DNA of 64,000 bases, from contig NC_079259.1 in the NCBI RefSeq assembly GCF_947241705.1, positions 868,001-932,000 on the forward strand, in the 5' to 3' direction. The stretch is from Saccharomyces mikatae IFO 1815. Taxonomy: Eukaryota > Ascomycota > Saccharomycetes > Saccharomycetales > Saccharomycetaceae. Both the position numbers and the translations under genes were made by a program. Positions 40,257-51,209 of the stretch are shown here, piece after piece. A model generated the notes under the pieces. The model was given only the letters and a program-made list of their open reading frames with translations. It did not search any database and was not told the origin of the DNA. Within the stretch, counting starts at the first letter, position 1, and each line of letters starts with the position of its first letter.

Positions 40257-40790
40257 CTTTAGTTGACTGTTGAGCTGCTCGTTGTTCTCTGCTGTAGCCT
40301 ATACAGCAATGTTACGCTGTACTGTGGAGTTTGATATAATGCTTCCCCCCGACGGTGCTATAATAAACTTGCCTGCATGGATTACCCTACCCTTCAAAAG
40401 GCCGCTTTCGTCGCTCATTGGTCTGCGCTTGCGGGCGCTTTTTGGTCATTGTTCATATATGAAGAAAGAGCAGGAACGGAAATTTTCATCTTGCCTTGCC
40501 CATTGTTCTAATTCAATGTTGCGTTGCTAAAAGCATCACTTTTGCATCATACCAAACTCCTCCATTCCGTCAGCTGGTACTCTACTCGGTTGTGTTGCAC
40601 CCTCCTCTACTGTCATTCAACCGTTCTGGCTTCACACGTCCTCCCTTCTCAGGTCGCATTTCTTTTTTTTCGTGCTCTTTTCTTTTTCCTGTCCTATATA
40701 TTTCCCATATAAGTTAGGTTGGAAGAAAAAACAAACAAAGCTGGTCATTAGTCCTCAATAATCATATCACTACTTAGTTTTTCTCTCGGT
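40257..40790. promoter_or_regulatory. divergent COX20-HEM1 intergenic region
   Basis: This 534-bp region serves a respiratory assembly gene and the first haem-synthesis gene. It contains a perfect Hap-complex CCAAT-type site. Several short plus-strand frames here (40270-40530, 40496-40717, 40524-40712) lack support. Confidence 0.55.
40415..40422 (+). promoter_or_regulatory. Hap2/3/4/5 (CCAAT) site upstream of HEM1
   Basis: TCATTGGT matches the Hap-complex consensus TNATTGGT exactly, about 370 bp upstream of HEM1 and 160 bp upstream of COX20. HEM1 is described as Hap-regulated in S. cerevisiae, and a respiratory partner gene shares the region. Confidence 0.55.
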
Positions 40791-42437
40791 ATGCAACGTT
40801 CCATTTTCACGAGGTTCGGTAACTCCTCTGCCACTGTTTCCGCTCTTAATAGACTGTCTACGACAGCCGCACCACATGCGAAAAACGGTTATGCCACCAC
40901 TACTGGCGCTGGTGCCGCTGGCGCCACTGCGACAGCTTCATCCACAAATGCAGCAGCGGCAGCAGCGGCAGCAGCTAACCACTCCACTCAGGAATCTAGT
41001 TTTGATTACGAAGGTCTAATAGATTCTGAACTGCAGAAAAAAAGACTCGACAAATCATACAGGTACTTTAACAATATCAACCGTTTGGCCAAGGAGTTTC
41101 CGCTAGCTCATCGTCAGAGGGAGGCTGATAAGGTTACCGTTTGGTGTTCCAACGATTATTTGGCGCTTTCCAAGCACCCTGAAGTATTGGACGCCATGCA
41201 TAAAACTATCGACAAGTATGGTTGCGGTGCAGGTGGTACAAGAAACATTGCCGGTCATAACATTCCCACTATGAATTTGGAAGCAGAATTGGCTACTTTA
41301 CACAAGAAGGAAGGTGCCTTGGTTTTCTCATCATGTTACGTAGCCAACGACGCCGTCTTATCCCTTCTGGGCCAAAAGATGAAGGACTTGGTGATTTTTT
41401 CCGATGAACTTAACCATGCCTCCATGATTGTGGGTATCAAGCATGCCAACGTCAAAAAGCACATTTTTAGACATAACGACTTAAACGAATTGGAGAAACT
41501 ACTACAGTCGTACCCCAAGTCTGTTCCTAAACTAATTGCATTCGAATCAGTATACTCTATGGCCGGTTCAGTGGCTGACATAGAAAAAATTTGCGATTTG
41601 GCTGATAAATATGGTGCTTTAACCTTTTTGGATGAAGTGCACGCCGTTGGTCTATACGGTCCTCACGGTGCAGGTGTCGCGGAACATTGCGATTTTGAAA
41701 GTCATCGTGCCAGCGGTATTGCTACACCCAAGACCAATGACAAGGGCATGGAAAAAACCGTGATGGATCGTGTAGACATGATCACCGGTACATTGGGTAA
41801 GTCATTCGGTAGTGTAGGCGGCTACGTGGCAGCTTCCAGAAAATTGATCGATTGGTTCAGGTCATTTGCGCCCGGTTTTATTTTTACCACCACTTTGCCA
41901 CCTTCTGTCATGGCAGGCGCTATAGCGGCCATTAGATACCAACGTTGCCATTTAGATCTAAGAACTTCCCAACAGAGACACACCATGTATGTGAAAAAGG
42001 CCTTCCACGATTTGGGCATTCCCGTTATTCCAAATCCTTCTCATATTGTTCCTGTTTTGATTGGAAATGCTGATTTAGCCAAGCAAGCTTCCGATATTTT
42101 AATCAACAAACATCAGATATACGTGCAAGCCATCAACTTCCCCACCGTTGCTCGTGGTACGGAAAGATTGAGAATTACCCCAACGCCAGGCCACACTGAT
42201 GACTTATCCGATATCCTGATTAATGCAGTTGATGATGTGTTTAACGAATTACAACTACCACGTGTCAGAGACTGGGAGAACCAAGGCGGTCTGTTGGGTG
42301 TCGGCGAAGCTGGATTTGTAGAAGAGCCTAATTTGTGGACATCGAGTCAATTATCGTTGACTAATGACGACTTGAACCCTAATGTTAGGGACCCAATTAT
42401 CAGACAACTAGAGGTTTCTAGTGGTATCAAGCAGTGA
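40791..42437 (+). CDS. HEM1: 5-aminolevulinate synthase
   Basis: This mitochondrial-matrix PLP enzyme condenses glycine with succinyl-CoA, the first step of haem synthesis. It has 548 residues, the same as S. cerevisiae. The N-terminus is a basic presequence ([22 protein letters not shown]) with an alanine- and threonine-rich stretch at about 43-63 that includes a run of nine alanines. The alpha-oxoamine synthase fold follows: [10 protein letters not shown] near 118, [10 protein letters not shown] near 143, the PLP-contacting [12 protein letters not shown], and the Schiff-base lysine K337 in TGTLGKSFG. The C-terminal [11 protein letters not shown] is also typical. The polyalanine is also present in S. 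cerevisiae as I recall it, so it is not a local expansion. Confidence 0.98.
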   Translation: MQRSIFTRFGNSSATVSALNRLSTTAAPHAKNGYATTTGAGAAGATATASSTNAAAAAAAAANHSTQESSFDYEGLIDSELQKKRLDKSYRYFNNINRLAKEFPLAHRQREADKVTVWCSNDYLALSKHPEVLDAMHKTIDKYGCGAGGTRNIAGHNIPTMNLEAELATLHKKEGALVFSSCYVANDAVLSLLGQKMKDLVIFSDELNHASMIVGIKHANVKKHIFRHNDLNELEKLLQSYPKSVPKLIAFESVYSMAGSVADIEKICDLADKYGALTFLDEVHAVGLYGPHGAGVAEHCDFESHRASGIATPKTNDKGMEKTVMDRVDMITGTLGKSFGSVGGYVAASRKLIDWFRSFAPGFIFTTTLPPSVMAGAIAAIRYQRCHLDLRTSQQRHTMYVKKAFHDLGIPVIPNPSHIVPVLIGNADLAKQASDILINKHQIYVQAINFPTVARGTERLRITPTPGHTDDLSDILINAVDDVFNELQLPRVRDWENQGGLLGVGEAGFVEEPNLWTSSQLSLTNDDLNPNVRDPIIRQLEVSSGIKQ

Positions 42438-42795
42438 AACAATCAATATTTTGCACTGGATAGAGGTACAAATGATTTGTTAAGCAGTAAGAGAAAAACG
42501 ATGAATATTTTTATTCCTTATTTATGTACGATATTTTATCATTATTTCCTTTTATAACCTATTTATATATTTAACAAGCACGGTGAGCACTTTCAATTGC
42601 AAGGTATATGTACAAAGTTTAGTCTAGGTTAGAAAAGCGGAAGGAAATTTAAAAAGATATTTATATTTTTTCCGGAAAGTATACAGAAGATAAAGAGAGA
42701 AACGTATGAGTATATACTAGAATAATAAAATATGTAGTAAAAGTCAAAGTGAAAAAAGTTAGCTATTCTTCTTCAAATAGGGAAAGCAACTACGT
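42438..42795. other. convergent HEM1/RTN1 intergenic region
   Basis: This 358-bp AT-rich stretch holds the two 3' ends, with TATATATT-type signals near 42565. Nothing else is seen. Confidence 0.4.
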
Positions 42796-43680
42796 TTACG
42801 CGTTATTCTTCTCCAATTCATCTTGCAAGTTCTTTGTACTTTTCTTCAATTCATTAGACAATTCGTCGACGTTAAATTCTTGAGTAGTAGAAGGTACGTG
42901 TTGTGGAACTTCTGGCATGACTTGAGCGGAAGATGTATAAGCTTTGGTTTCTGGTTCTAATGGGACATCAGCGGCCAACTTGGTAGTACTGGCAACTTCA
43001 GGGCCGGCAGTGGAGGAGACAGAAGCAGTCTTAGATTTGACTAAGTTGGAAATTGGGCCCAATTTGGATTCGACCTTGTCCAAGTATGGCTTTGACTTTT
43101 CACAGGCCAATTGGGAGAATTCTTGGGTCTTTTGCTTAGAGATTTCTACACCTTGAGCGACAGTAGCATCAATTTCATGTTTGTAAGAATGGTAGATAAC
43201 TGGCAAAGTGAAAGTGAAAATATCACCGACGAATACGATGGTCCAGATAGAAAACCAGGAGAAAAACTTGTGTAGAAGGAATAGAGCAACAGCAGTCTTG
43301 AAAGTGTGCTTAGGGACTTGAGCAAATACAGTTTTTCTTATGTGAGCTTGGAAAATTGGTAATTGCTTCAAAGCCTCATCAATGCGAGGCTTAATAAAGC
43401 CGACAATGTTGGGACAATCCTTGGCGCCATACTTAGTGATTAGACCTTGTCCCAAAAACAGCTTGGATACGAATTCAATGGATCCCGTTGTGAATAAGAT
43501 AGTGTAAGCAACCTTCAAAAAGAAAGTGATCAGGTTAACTTTTTTCAAAATTAACAAGGCCAATAGGGACCCACCGAAATATTTACCGGTTTGGATAGGG
43601 TTCCTCCATAATAGCAAATCGCAATTGCAGCTTTTTTCTTGTTGTTGCTGAGCAGGGGTATGTTGAGCAGGGGTGGACAT
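42796..43680 (-). CDS. RTN1: reticulon-like ER membrane-shaping protein Rtn1
   Basis: Rtn1 bends the ER membrane into tubules and sheet edges and also acts at nuclear pores. The protein has 294 residues (295 in S. cerevisiae). The reticulon homology domain spans about residues 20-200. It starts at CDLLLWRNPIQTGKYFGGSL and contains two long hydrophobic hairpins at about 37-75 and 132-165, separated by a hydrophilic loop. Unlike mammalian reticulons the protein lacks a C-terminal dilysine signal; instead it ends in an acidic, lysine-rich helical tail (DELSNELKKSTKNLQDELEK). Codon bias indicates high expression. The paralogue RTN2 is ruled out by context. Confidence 0.96.
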   Translation of the reverse strand: MSTPAQHTPAQQQQEKSCNCDLLLWRNPIQTGKYFGGSLLALLILKKVNLITFFLKVAYTILFTTGSIEFVSKLFLGQGLITKYGAKDCPNIVGFIKPRIDEALKQLPIFQAHIRKTVFAQVPKHTFKTAVALFLLHKFFSWFSIWTIVFVGDIFTFTLPVIYHSYKHEIDATVAQGVEISKQKTQEFSQLACEKSKPYLDKVESKLGPISNLVKSKTASVSSTAGPEVASTTKLAADVPLEPETKAYTSSAQVMPEVPQHVPSTTQEFNVDELSNELKKSTKNLQDELEKNNA

Positions 43681-43836
43681 ATTTGTGTTTTTGAATATAT
43701 ATTATATTATATATACGCTGGGAGGTGAGAAGGAACAATTATATATTTGGCTTGAGAGTTGAAAAGTAAGAAATCAAGAAAAGGGAATTGTTGAACGAAA
43801 ATTTGAAAAATAGCTAAGTGAAGTGCCATAGAAGAG

Positions 43837-44031
43837 ATGTTGCCCACACTAGGGAGGAGCCTACTGGAAAAGGGGCACGAACCAACTTTAAATAGGAAAC
43901 AGAAGAAACCACAAGCCAGTGATACAACAGCACCAAACACCGAAAAAGAGTTACCAAAGCTGTCCTCTGGTGCTGGAAAGACTGAAAAAAACGCTTCTGC
44001 GTTGGCTCGTATGGTGAAAAATTTTCTTTGA
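43837..44031 (+). CDS. candidate small protein, unrecognised (64 aa)
   Basis: This ATG-initiated frame of 64 codons lies in the RTN1-LYS4 intergenic region, where I recall no annotated gene in S. cerevisiae. The predicted peptide is basic and polar (MLPTLGRSLLEKGHEP at the start, then lysine-, threonine- and proline-rich sequence) and ends in a short amphipathic segment ASALARMVKNFL. Codons are mostly ordinary yeast choices and composition is balanced, unlike frames produced by T or A tracts. It has no signal peptide, zinc motif or membrane segment. Minus-strand frames overlap it (43707-43940 and 43814-44035) but look like shadows. It could be a real microprotein, a transcribed leader ORF upstream of LYS4, or chance. 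Confidence 0.35.
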   Translation: MLPTLGRSLLEKGHEPTLNRKQKKPQASDTTAPNTEKELPKLSSGAGKTEKNASALARMVKNFL

Positions 44032-44185
44032 GCATTTCCCGGTGCTCGCTCGTGCGAAATTACCGCAAAGCCGGTAAAATTCGAACGTATATAGCGACCG
44101 AAAAGTCTCGTTCGAAATGATTATAATGGCGCTATTTGAAAAAAAAAAAAACTTCAGTAATTTTTCCCCCGGGATTTCACTCGAG

Positions 44186-44212
44186 ATGACTGAAACTTTT
44201 AATCGATGAGTC
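44186..44212 (+). promoter_or_regulatory. possible Gcn4 sites upstream of LYS4
   Basis: ATGACTG (44186-44192) and ATGAGTC (44206-44212) each resemble the Gcn4 consensus ATGASTCAT, the second matching its first seven bases. They lie about 250-270 bp upstream of LYS4, a gene under general amino-acid control in S. cerevisiae. Neither is a full match. Confidence 0.35.
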
Positions 44213-44457
44213 TAAACCATAGGCAGCAAATATTGCCAACGTATGCTGGTAGTTACGCCTTCAGTGTAAACTCACGTACATGCACGCACACGTACAGACG
44301 TATATATATCTGCAAAAGTATTTGTGTATTTGTATATGCAAAAGAGTTAGTGCGTGTTTGTATAAGCAGAATCTAGTCTCGCGCTTCGTCTTGTATGAAC
44401 TAGATAACTATTTTATATAATAGAACCTGGTAGAAAGCCAAACTGTATCGATATAAG

Positions 44458-46539
44458 ATGCTACGATCAACCACAATTACTCGTTCATTCCACAGCTCTA
44501 GGAGCTGGTTGAGGGGTCAAAACCTGACTGAAAAGATCGTTCAGGCCTATGCAGTCAACCTTCCCGAGGGGAAAGTGGTACATTCCGGTGACTATGTGTC
44601 TATCAAGCCGGCACACTGTATGTCGCACGATAATTCATGGCCTGTGGCGTTGAAATTTATGGGACTGGGAGCTACCAAGATTAAAAATCCTTCACAAATT
44701 GTGAATACCCTAGACCACGATATCCAGAACAAGTCGGAGAAAAATTTAACCAAGTACAAGAACATCGAGAACTTTGCTAAGAAACATCATGTTGACTACT
44801 ACCCTGCTGGTAGAGGTATTGGACATCAAATCATGATTGAGGAGGGCTATGCTTTCCCCTTGAACATGACGGTAGCATCAGACTCGCATTCCAATACCTA
44901 TGGTGGTCTGGGCTCGCTGGGTACCCCCATAGTGAGAACAGACGCTGCAGCCATATGGGCCACGGGGCAAACGTGGTGGCAGATTCCACCGGTGGCTCAA
45001 GTTGAGTTAAAAGGTCAACTACCTCAGGGCGTTTCTGGGAAAGATATCATTGTCGCCTTATGTGGGCTTTTCAACAATGATCAAGTTTTAAATCACGCGA
45101 TTGAATTTACGGGTGACTCTTTGAATGCGTTGCCTATTGACCATAGACTTACAATAGCTAATATGACCACCGAGTGGGGGGCTCTTTCTGGTTTGTTCCC
45201 TGTGGACAAAACTTTGATCGAATGGTATAAGAATCGTTTACAGAAGCTGGGTACTAATAATCATCCAAGAATCAACCCCAAAAGTATTGGTGAATTGGAG
45301 GAGAAGGCAAAAACTGTGAAACCAGACAAAGATGCACGCTACGCCAAAAAACTAGTTATCGACCTTACCACATTAACTCACTATGTCTCAGGTCCCAACA
45401 GCGTAAAGGTCTCCAACACTGTGCAAGATCTATCTCAGCAAGAAATCAAGATAAATAAAGCCTATCTAGTATCTTGCACTAACTCCCGTCTATCCGATTT
45501 GCAGTCTGCAGCGGAAGTGGTTTGCCCTACTGGCGATTTGAACAAGGTTAACAAAATTGCTCCAGGTGTGGAATTCTATGTTGCTGCTGCCTCTTCAGAA
45601 ATTGAGGCAGATGCCCGCAAATCAGGAGCTTGGGAAAAGCTGCTAAAGGCAGGTTGTATCCCATTGCCTTCTGGGTGTGGCCCATGCATTGGTTTAGGTG
45701 CAGGGTTATTGGAACCAGGTGAAGTCGGTATCAGTGCGACAAATAGAAATTTTAAAGGTAGAATGGGTTCTAAGGACGCGTTGGCTTACTTGGCTTCTCC
45801 TGCTGTTGTCGCCGCTTCTGCTGTGTTGGGTAAAATCGGTTCTCCTGCTGAAGTACTGTCTACAGATGAGATTCCATTCAACGGCGTTAAAACTGAGATA
45901 ATCGAAAACCCTGTGAGTGAAGAGGGAGCTGGTACTGAAGCCGAGGCTCCAAAGCAGTCCGTTGAAATATTAGAAGGTTTCCCAAGGGAGATTTCTGGTG
46001 AATTAGTTCTATGTGATGCTGATAACATTAACACAGATGGTATCTATCCAGGCAAGTACACTTACCAAGATGACGTTCCCAAGGAAAAGATGGCGCAAGT
46101 TTGTATGGAGAATTATGATGCTGAGTTCAGAACAAAGGTTCACCCAGGCGACATAGTGATTAGCGGGTTCAATTTTGGTACGGGTTCCTCCAGGGAACAG
46201 GCGGCTACTGCATTATTGGCCAAGGGTATCAATTTAGTTGTCTCAGGCTCCTTTGGTAATATTTTTTCAAGAAACTCTATAAACAATGCCCTTTTGACCC
46301 TGGAAATCCCAACTTTAATTAAGAAATTGCGTGAGAAATACCAAGGCGCTCCAAAGGAACTCACCAGAAGAACTGGCTGGTTCTTGAAATGGGATGTAGC
46401 TAATGCCAAAGTGGTTGTTACCGAAGGTTCTTTAGAGGGCCCTGTTATTTTGGAACAAAAAGTGGGTGAGCTAGGTAAAAACCTGCAAGAAATTATTGTG
46501 AAAGGCGGTTTGGAAGGTTGGGTAAAATCCCAATTATAA
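44458..46539 (+). CDS. LYS4: mitochondrial homoaconitase
   Basis: Lys4 converts homoaconitate to homoisocitrate in the alpha-aminoadipate pathway of lysine synthesis. It has 693 residues, as in S. cerevisiae. The N-terminus ([20 protein letters not shown]) is a mitochondrial presequence. The aconitase-family cysteines that hold the 4Fe-4S cluster are present: C340 in SCTNSR, and C407 and C410 in GCGPC. The swivel domain follows after about residue 500, with the phosphate-binding [10 protein letters not shown] near 578. The motif [12 protein letters not shown] near 140 is the conserved substrate-binding region. No cysteine is missing, so the enzyme looks intact. Confidence 0.98.
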   Translation: MLRSTTITRSFHSSRSWLRGQNLTEKIVQAYAVNLPEGKVVHSGDYVSIKPAHCMSHDNSWPVALKFMGLGATKIKNPSQIVNTLDHDIQNKSEKNLTKYKNIENFAKKHHVDYYPAGRGIGHQIMIEEGYAFPLNMTVASDSHSNTYGGLGSLGTPIVRTDAAAIWATGQTWWQIPPVAQVELKGQLPQGVSGKDIIVALCGLFNNDQVLNHAIEFTGDSLNALPIDHRLTIANMTTEWGALSGLFPVDKTLIEWYKNRLQKLGTNNHPRINPKSIGELEEKAKTVKPDKDARYAKKLVIDLTTLTHYVSGPNSVKVSNTVQDLSQQEIKINKAYLVSCTNSRLSDLQSAAEVVCPTGDLNKVNKIAPGVEFYVAAASSEIEADARKSGAWEKLLKAGCIPLPSGCGPCIGLGAGLLEPGEVGISATNRNFKGRMGSKDALAYLASPAVVAASAVLGKIGSPAEVLSTDEIPFNGVKTEIIENPVSEEGAGTEAEAPKQSVEILEGFPREISGELVLCDADNINTDGIYPGKYTYQDDVPKEKMAQVCMENYDAEFRTKVHPGDIVISGFNFGTGSSREQAATALLAKGINLVVSGSFGNIFSRNSINNALLTLEIPTLIKKLREKYQGAPKELTRRTGWFLKWDVANAKVVVTEGSLEGPVILEQKVGELGKNLQEIIVKGGLEGWVKSQL

Positions 46540-46842
46540 TATGCATAAGAATCTGGAAAATGCATTTTTTTTCTTTATTTATTAAGTTTCTTTATTTATT
46601 TACGGTTATTTACATATTTTTTGTTAATTGATCGATAGACAAATTTTTATTTGTAATTAATATTTCTATTTCCCCTTCCAATAATTTTCGAAGCTCTTGT
46701 GAAATTTCAAACCACCCATCTCATCTACATTCCGTCTGGAAAACAACGTACAATTCTGCATAAGGAAGAGGAGAACAAAGAAGACGCCTTGAATAGCCCC
46801 AGACAATACCTACCTGAACATCAGCGGAAGGCGCATGCATCC
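46540..46842. promoter_or_regulatory. LYS4-PRP42 intergenic region
   Basis: This 303-bp spacer is T-rich after LYS4. The PRP42 frame stays open back to a GTG at 46699, but that extension contains no ATG, so it is treated as promoter and leader. Confidence 0.45.
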
Positions 46843-48477
46843 ATGGATAAATATACGACCTTAATTAACGATGAGAATTTTTCAACTTTTACATTGAATG
46901 TCTCAAGATATCCCAAAAGTCTGGTATATTGGGAGAGGTTACTGAACTATATAGTAAATGCTTCCACACCAATATGCAAGTCCACTGAGCCTCAACTACT
47001 AGAGCTAATACGTTATACCTATTCTTCCATGTTAAATGTGTTTCCCTATTTAGAAAATTACCATATCGATTTCGCACTCTTAGAGTACAAATTAGGAAAT
47101 GTTTCTACATCGCACAAGATATTTCAACGTGGATTACAAGCCTTCAATCAAAGATCTTTGCTACTGTGGACATCATACCTAAAATTCTGTAATAACGTTA
47201 TCCTAAATCAGAAGCAATTGTTTAAAAAATATGAAACAGCTGAAAAATACGTTGGCTTGCATTTTTTCAGTGGGGAATTTTGGGATTTGTATCTGGAGCA
47301 AATTCGATCAAGATGTGTTTCATCTAGGAGATATTGGAGCGTCTTAAGAAAGATACTTGAAATCCCCTTGCACTCTTTTTCCAAATTTTATGCGTTGTGG
47401 TTACAACATATAGACGAAGTAATGGATCTGAAACAACTGTCACAACTAACTAGTAAAGACGAACTATTGAAGAAACTTAAAATAGATATCACATATAGTG
47501 GAAGAAAAGGTCCATATCTACAAGATGCAAAGAAGAAGTTAAAGAAAATAACCAAGGAAATGTATATGGTTGTTCAATATCAAGTACTTGAAATTTATTC
47601 CATTTTTGAATCCAATATATACACTAACTATTACACCTCACCAGAAACCGTGGCCTCTTCCGATGAAATAGAGACATGGATAAAATATCTGGATTATACT
47701 ATTAATTTACAAACCGATTCTTTAATCCACCTAAACTTTCAAAGAGCTTTACTTCCTTTGGCCCATTATGATATTATATGGATAAAATATTGTAAATGGT
47801 TAATTCATGAAAAAGATGACCTTGTAGGCGCCAAAAACATTCTGTTAACGGGACTGAAATTTTCTTTGAAAAAAACCAAAATAATAAAGCTACTGTATTC
47901 AGTCACTTGTAAATTAAATGACTACGAACTTTTACGAAATCTATTGGAAAAAAGTGACTCCTCGTATTCTGATAATATCGAAAATGTTGATGATTTTGAA
48001 ATATTTTGGGATTATCTTCAGTTCAAAACTTTTTGCCAAAATTCTTTATATTCAAGTCGATATTCTGATTCTCAATCGAGTGGCCTATTGAATAAAGAGG
48101 TGTTTGACAAGGTATGGAAACGTTTGAGTTATAAAGACGAAAAGAGCGGTCAAGAAATTTTGTTGAATTACTTGATACAGTTTTATTCGAAGGACACCGT
48201 AGAGTTTGTAGAAAAAAACGTATTTCAAAAAATAATTGCATATGGTTGGGAATATTACTTACAGAATGGTACTTTTTGGCACTGTTATTGCCGTTTAGTG
48301 TATTTTGATACCTCCAGGTCGTATTTGGATAAGAGGCAATATATTGTTAAAAGAATATGGCCCAAAATAGACAAAAAATCCGCACAGAATGTTCTGCCAT
48401 CTTTAACAGAATTCTGTCAATCATACTTTCCAGAAGAGCTGGATACATTAGAAGAAATGTTTGCTCAAGAACCTTAG
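46843..48477 (+). CDS. PRP42: U1 snRNP protein Prp42
   Basis: Prp42 is an essential U1 snRNP component needed for stable U1 association with pre-mRNA 5' splice sites; it pairs with Prp39 in the particle. Starting at the ATG at 46843 gives 544 residues, the S. cerevisiae length. The protein is built of HAT (half-a-TPR) repeats, seen as recurring aromatic patterns such as SLVYWERLLNYI, FEIFWDYLQFKTF and WEYYLQNGTFWHCYCRLVYF, from about residue 25 to 520. No RNA-binding motif of another class is visible. The upstream open frame has only a GTG start and is not used. Confidence 0.95.
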   Translation: MDKYTTLINDENFSTFTLNVSRYPKSLVYWERLLNYIVNASTPICKSTEPQLLELIRYTYSSMLNVFPYLENYHIDFALLEYKLGNVSTSHKIFQRGLQAFNQRSLLLWTSYLKFCNNVILNQKQLFKKYETAEKYVGLHFFSGEFWDLYLEQIRSRCVSSRRYWSVLRKILEIPLHSFSKFYALWLQHIDEVMDLKQLSQLTSKDELLKKLKIDITYSGRKGPYLQDAKKKLKKITKEMYMVVQYQVLEIYSIFESNIYTNYYTSPETVASSDEIETWIKYLDYTINLQTDSLIHLNFQRALLPLAHYDIIWIKYCKWLIHEKDDLVGAKNILLTGLKFSLKKTKIIKLLYSVTCKLNDYELLRNLLEKSDSSYSDNIENVDDFEIFWDYLQFKTFCQNSLYSSRYSDSQSSGLLNKEVFDKVWKRLSYKDEKSGQEILLNYLIQFYSKDTVEFVEKNVFQKIIAYGWEYYLQNGTFWHCYCRLVYFDTSRSYLDKRQYIVKRIWPKIDKKSAQNVLPSLTEFCQSYFPEELDTLEEMFAQEP

Positions 48478-48581
48478 TCCTCATGCCTTATCATTTATTA
48501 GAAGATATATACATATATAAAAGTTTAGCGTGTACTTAATGATGTTAAGGATCCACCAGGCCTTATGAAGTTCACCAATCT

Positions 48582-49238
48582 CTATAATTGTCGTTTGTAT
48601 GCTTGATACGATGGTGTAGCAAGTACGGTTTGCGCAATCTTAATATCAATATTGATATCTTTGATTAGGGCCTCCTTCGTTGTGTAGTTCAGCTCAGGCC
48701 TAATGTGACCCAAAATATTGAACTTGACCTTGGCCCCGTAAAAGTCGTTCTTGAAGTCATGTAGAACATGCAATTCCATGGTTTTAAAATCATTCCCATA
48801 AAATGGATTTTTCCCCACGGAAAGTACCATGGGAAGTACGTCCAAATCGCCGTTTGCTTCACTTAAATATTGACCGTAACTGTAAGTCACAGTTCTCCCC
48901 TCCTGTCTTGTTTCCACAGAAGCTTCTTCACTATCAACGGCTCTAATATGAGCAAATCCAAAGTAAACTCCTAAGTCCAAATCATTTATACTTTTGGGTA
49001 ACTGCTCTATAGGCACGTTAGCAGTAGGAACACCCAGTTCAGCAGAACCACGACCAAATCCGCTTACAATATCACAATACTCAGTAACAAGTGGGAATGG
49101 TGAACTTGGCTGTACCGGTATTGGCAAGTCCACTTCTCGTTTTAAACTATCTGTCATATCTGTGCTTGTATTTCGATGCATCAAGAAGGTACCTGCTAAT
49201 ACAATAAATGCTGCAACATAAACTTTCCAGGTAAACAT
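48582..49238 (-). CDS. FMN1: riboflavin kinase
   Basis: Fmn1 phosphorylates riboflavin to FMN. The open frame begins upstream at a GTG, but the ATG at 49238 gives 218 residues, the S. cerevisiae length. An N-terminal hydrophobic segment (VYVAAFIVLAGTFLMH, about residues 6-21) suggests membrane anchoring, in line with reports of microsomal and mitochondrial localisation. The flavokinase fold follows, with GFGRGSAELGVPTANV near 58-73, which binds ATP and riboflavin, and the later EVTH-like MELHVLHDF near 170. The gene converges with PRP42, with only about 100 bp between them. Confidence 0.95.
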   Translation of the reverse strand: MFTWKVYVAAFIVLAGTFLMHRNTSTDMTDSLKREVDLPIPVQPSSPFPLVTEYCDIVSGFGRGSAELGVPTANVPIEQLPKSINDLDLGVYFGFAHIRAVDSEEASVETRQEGRTVTYSYGQYLSEANGDLDVLPMVLSVGKNPFYGNDFKTMELHVLHDFKNDFYGAKVKFNILGHIRPELNYTTKEALIKDINIDIKIAQTVLATPSYQAYKRQL

Positions 49239-50841
<1,603 letters not shown>

Positions 50842-51209
50842 GGAATAAAATCTGATGCTTTTATCAATATCTAATGACGCCCAATAATAAAAACGCAAAA
50901 AAACGCATATATAGTTTTCCAATTTCTCATGTAAATATAAAAATGTATAAGGTAATATCTTTATCTACTTTGTAGTCATAACCCCCGTAGGCTTCGAATA
51001 AGCCTCTGAAAGTACTATAGATTTGACACCTCTTAAACTAAACTACTCTGTATAAAGAATTTTAGGAAAGATAATGTACATATAAAAGTGAACACTTGCT
51101 TAGAAATGAACACAGCGATCCATATTCAAAGAATTTCTTAGAAGACTCTTCATTTTCTTGTTTTGTTTTTCTTCGAATTATGACGCACACTGCTTTGAAT
51201 TAAGGTCGT
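50842..51209. other. convergent MRPL7/SEC26 intergenic region
   Basis: This 368-bp AT-rich stretch holds two 3' ends. On the minus strand TTTTATATTTA (50932-50942) matches the 11-bp ARS consensus, but the extended consensus is weak, so origin function is doubtful. Nothing else is seen. Confidence 0.35.

Larger units (their letters stand above)
43681..44457. promoter_or_regulatory. divergent RTN1-LYS4 intergenic region
   Basis: This 777-bp region holds a candidate small gene (43837-44031, separate entry) and the LYS4 promoter with Gcn4-like half matches. A T/A palindromic stretch near the RTN1 start (about 43698-43716) and an A13 tract near 44140-44154 are likely nucleosome-depleted promoter DNA. 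Confidence 0.5.

Noticed and set aside
46699-46842. 48-codon upstream extension of PRP42
   Set aside because: It begins at GTG and contains no ATG; the start at 46843 gives the known 544-residue protein.
50932-50942. ARS consensus match between MRPL7 and SEC26
   Set aside because: The 11-bp core matches, but the extended consensus is weak; such cores are frequent in AT-rich spacers, so I do not call an origin.
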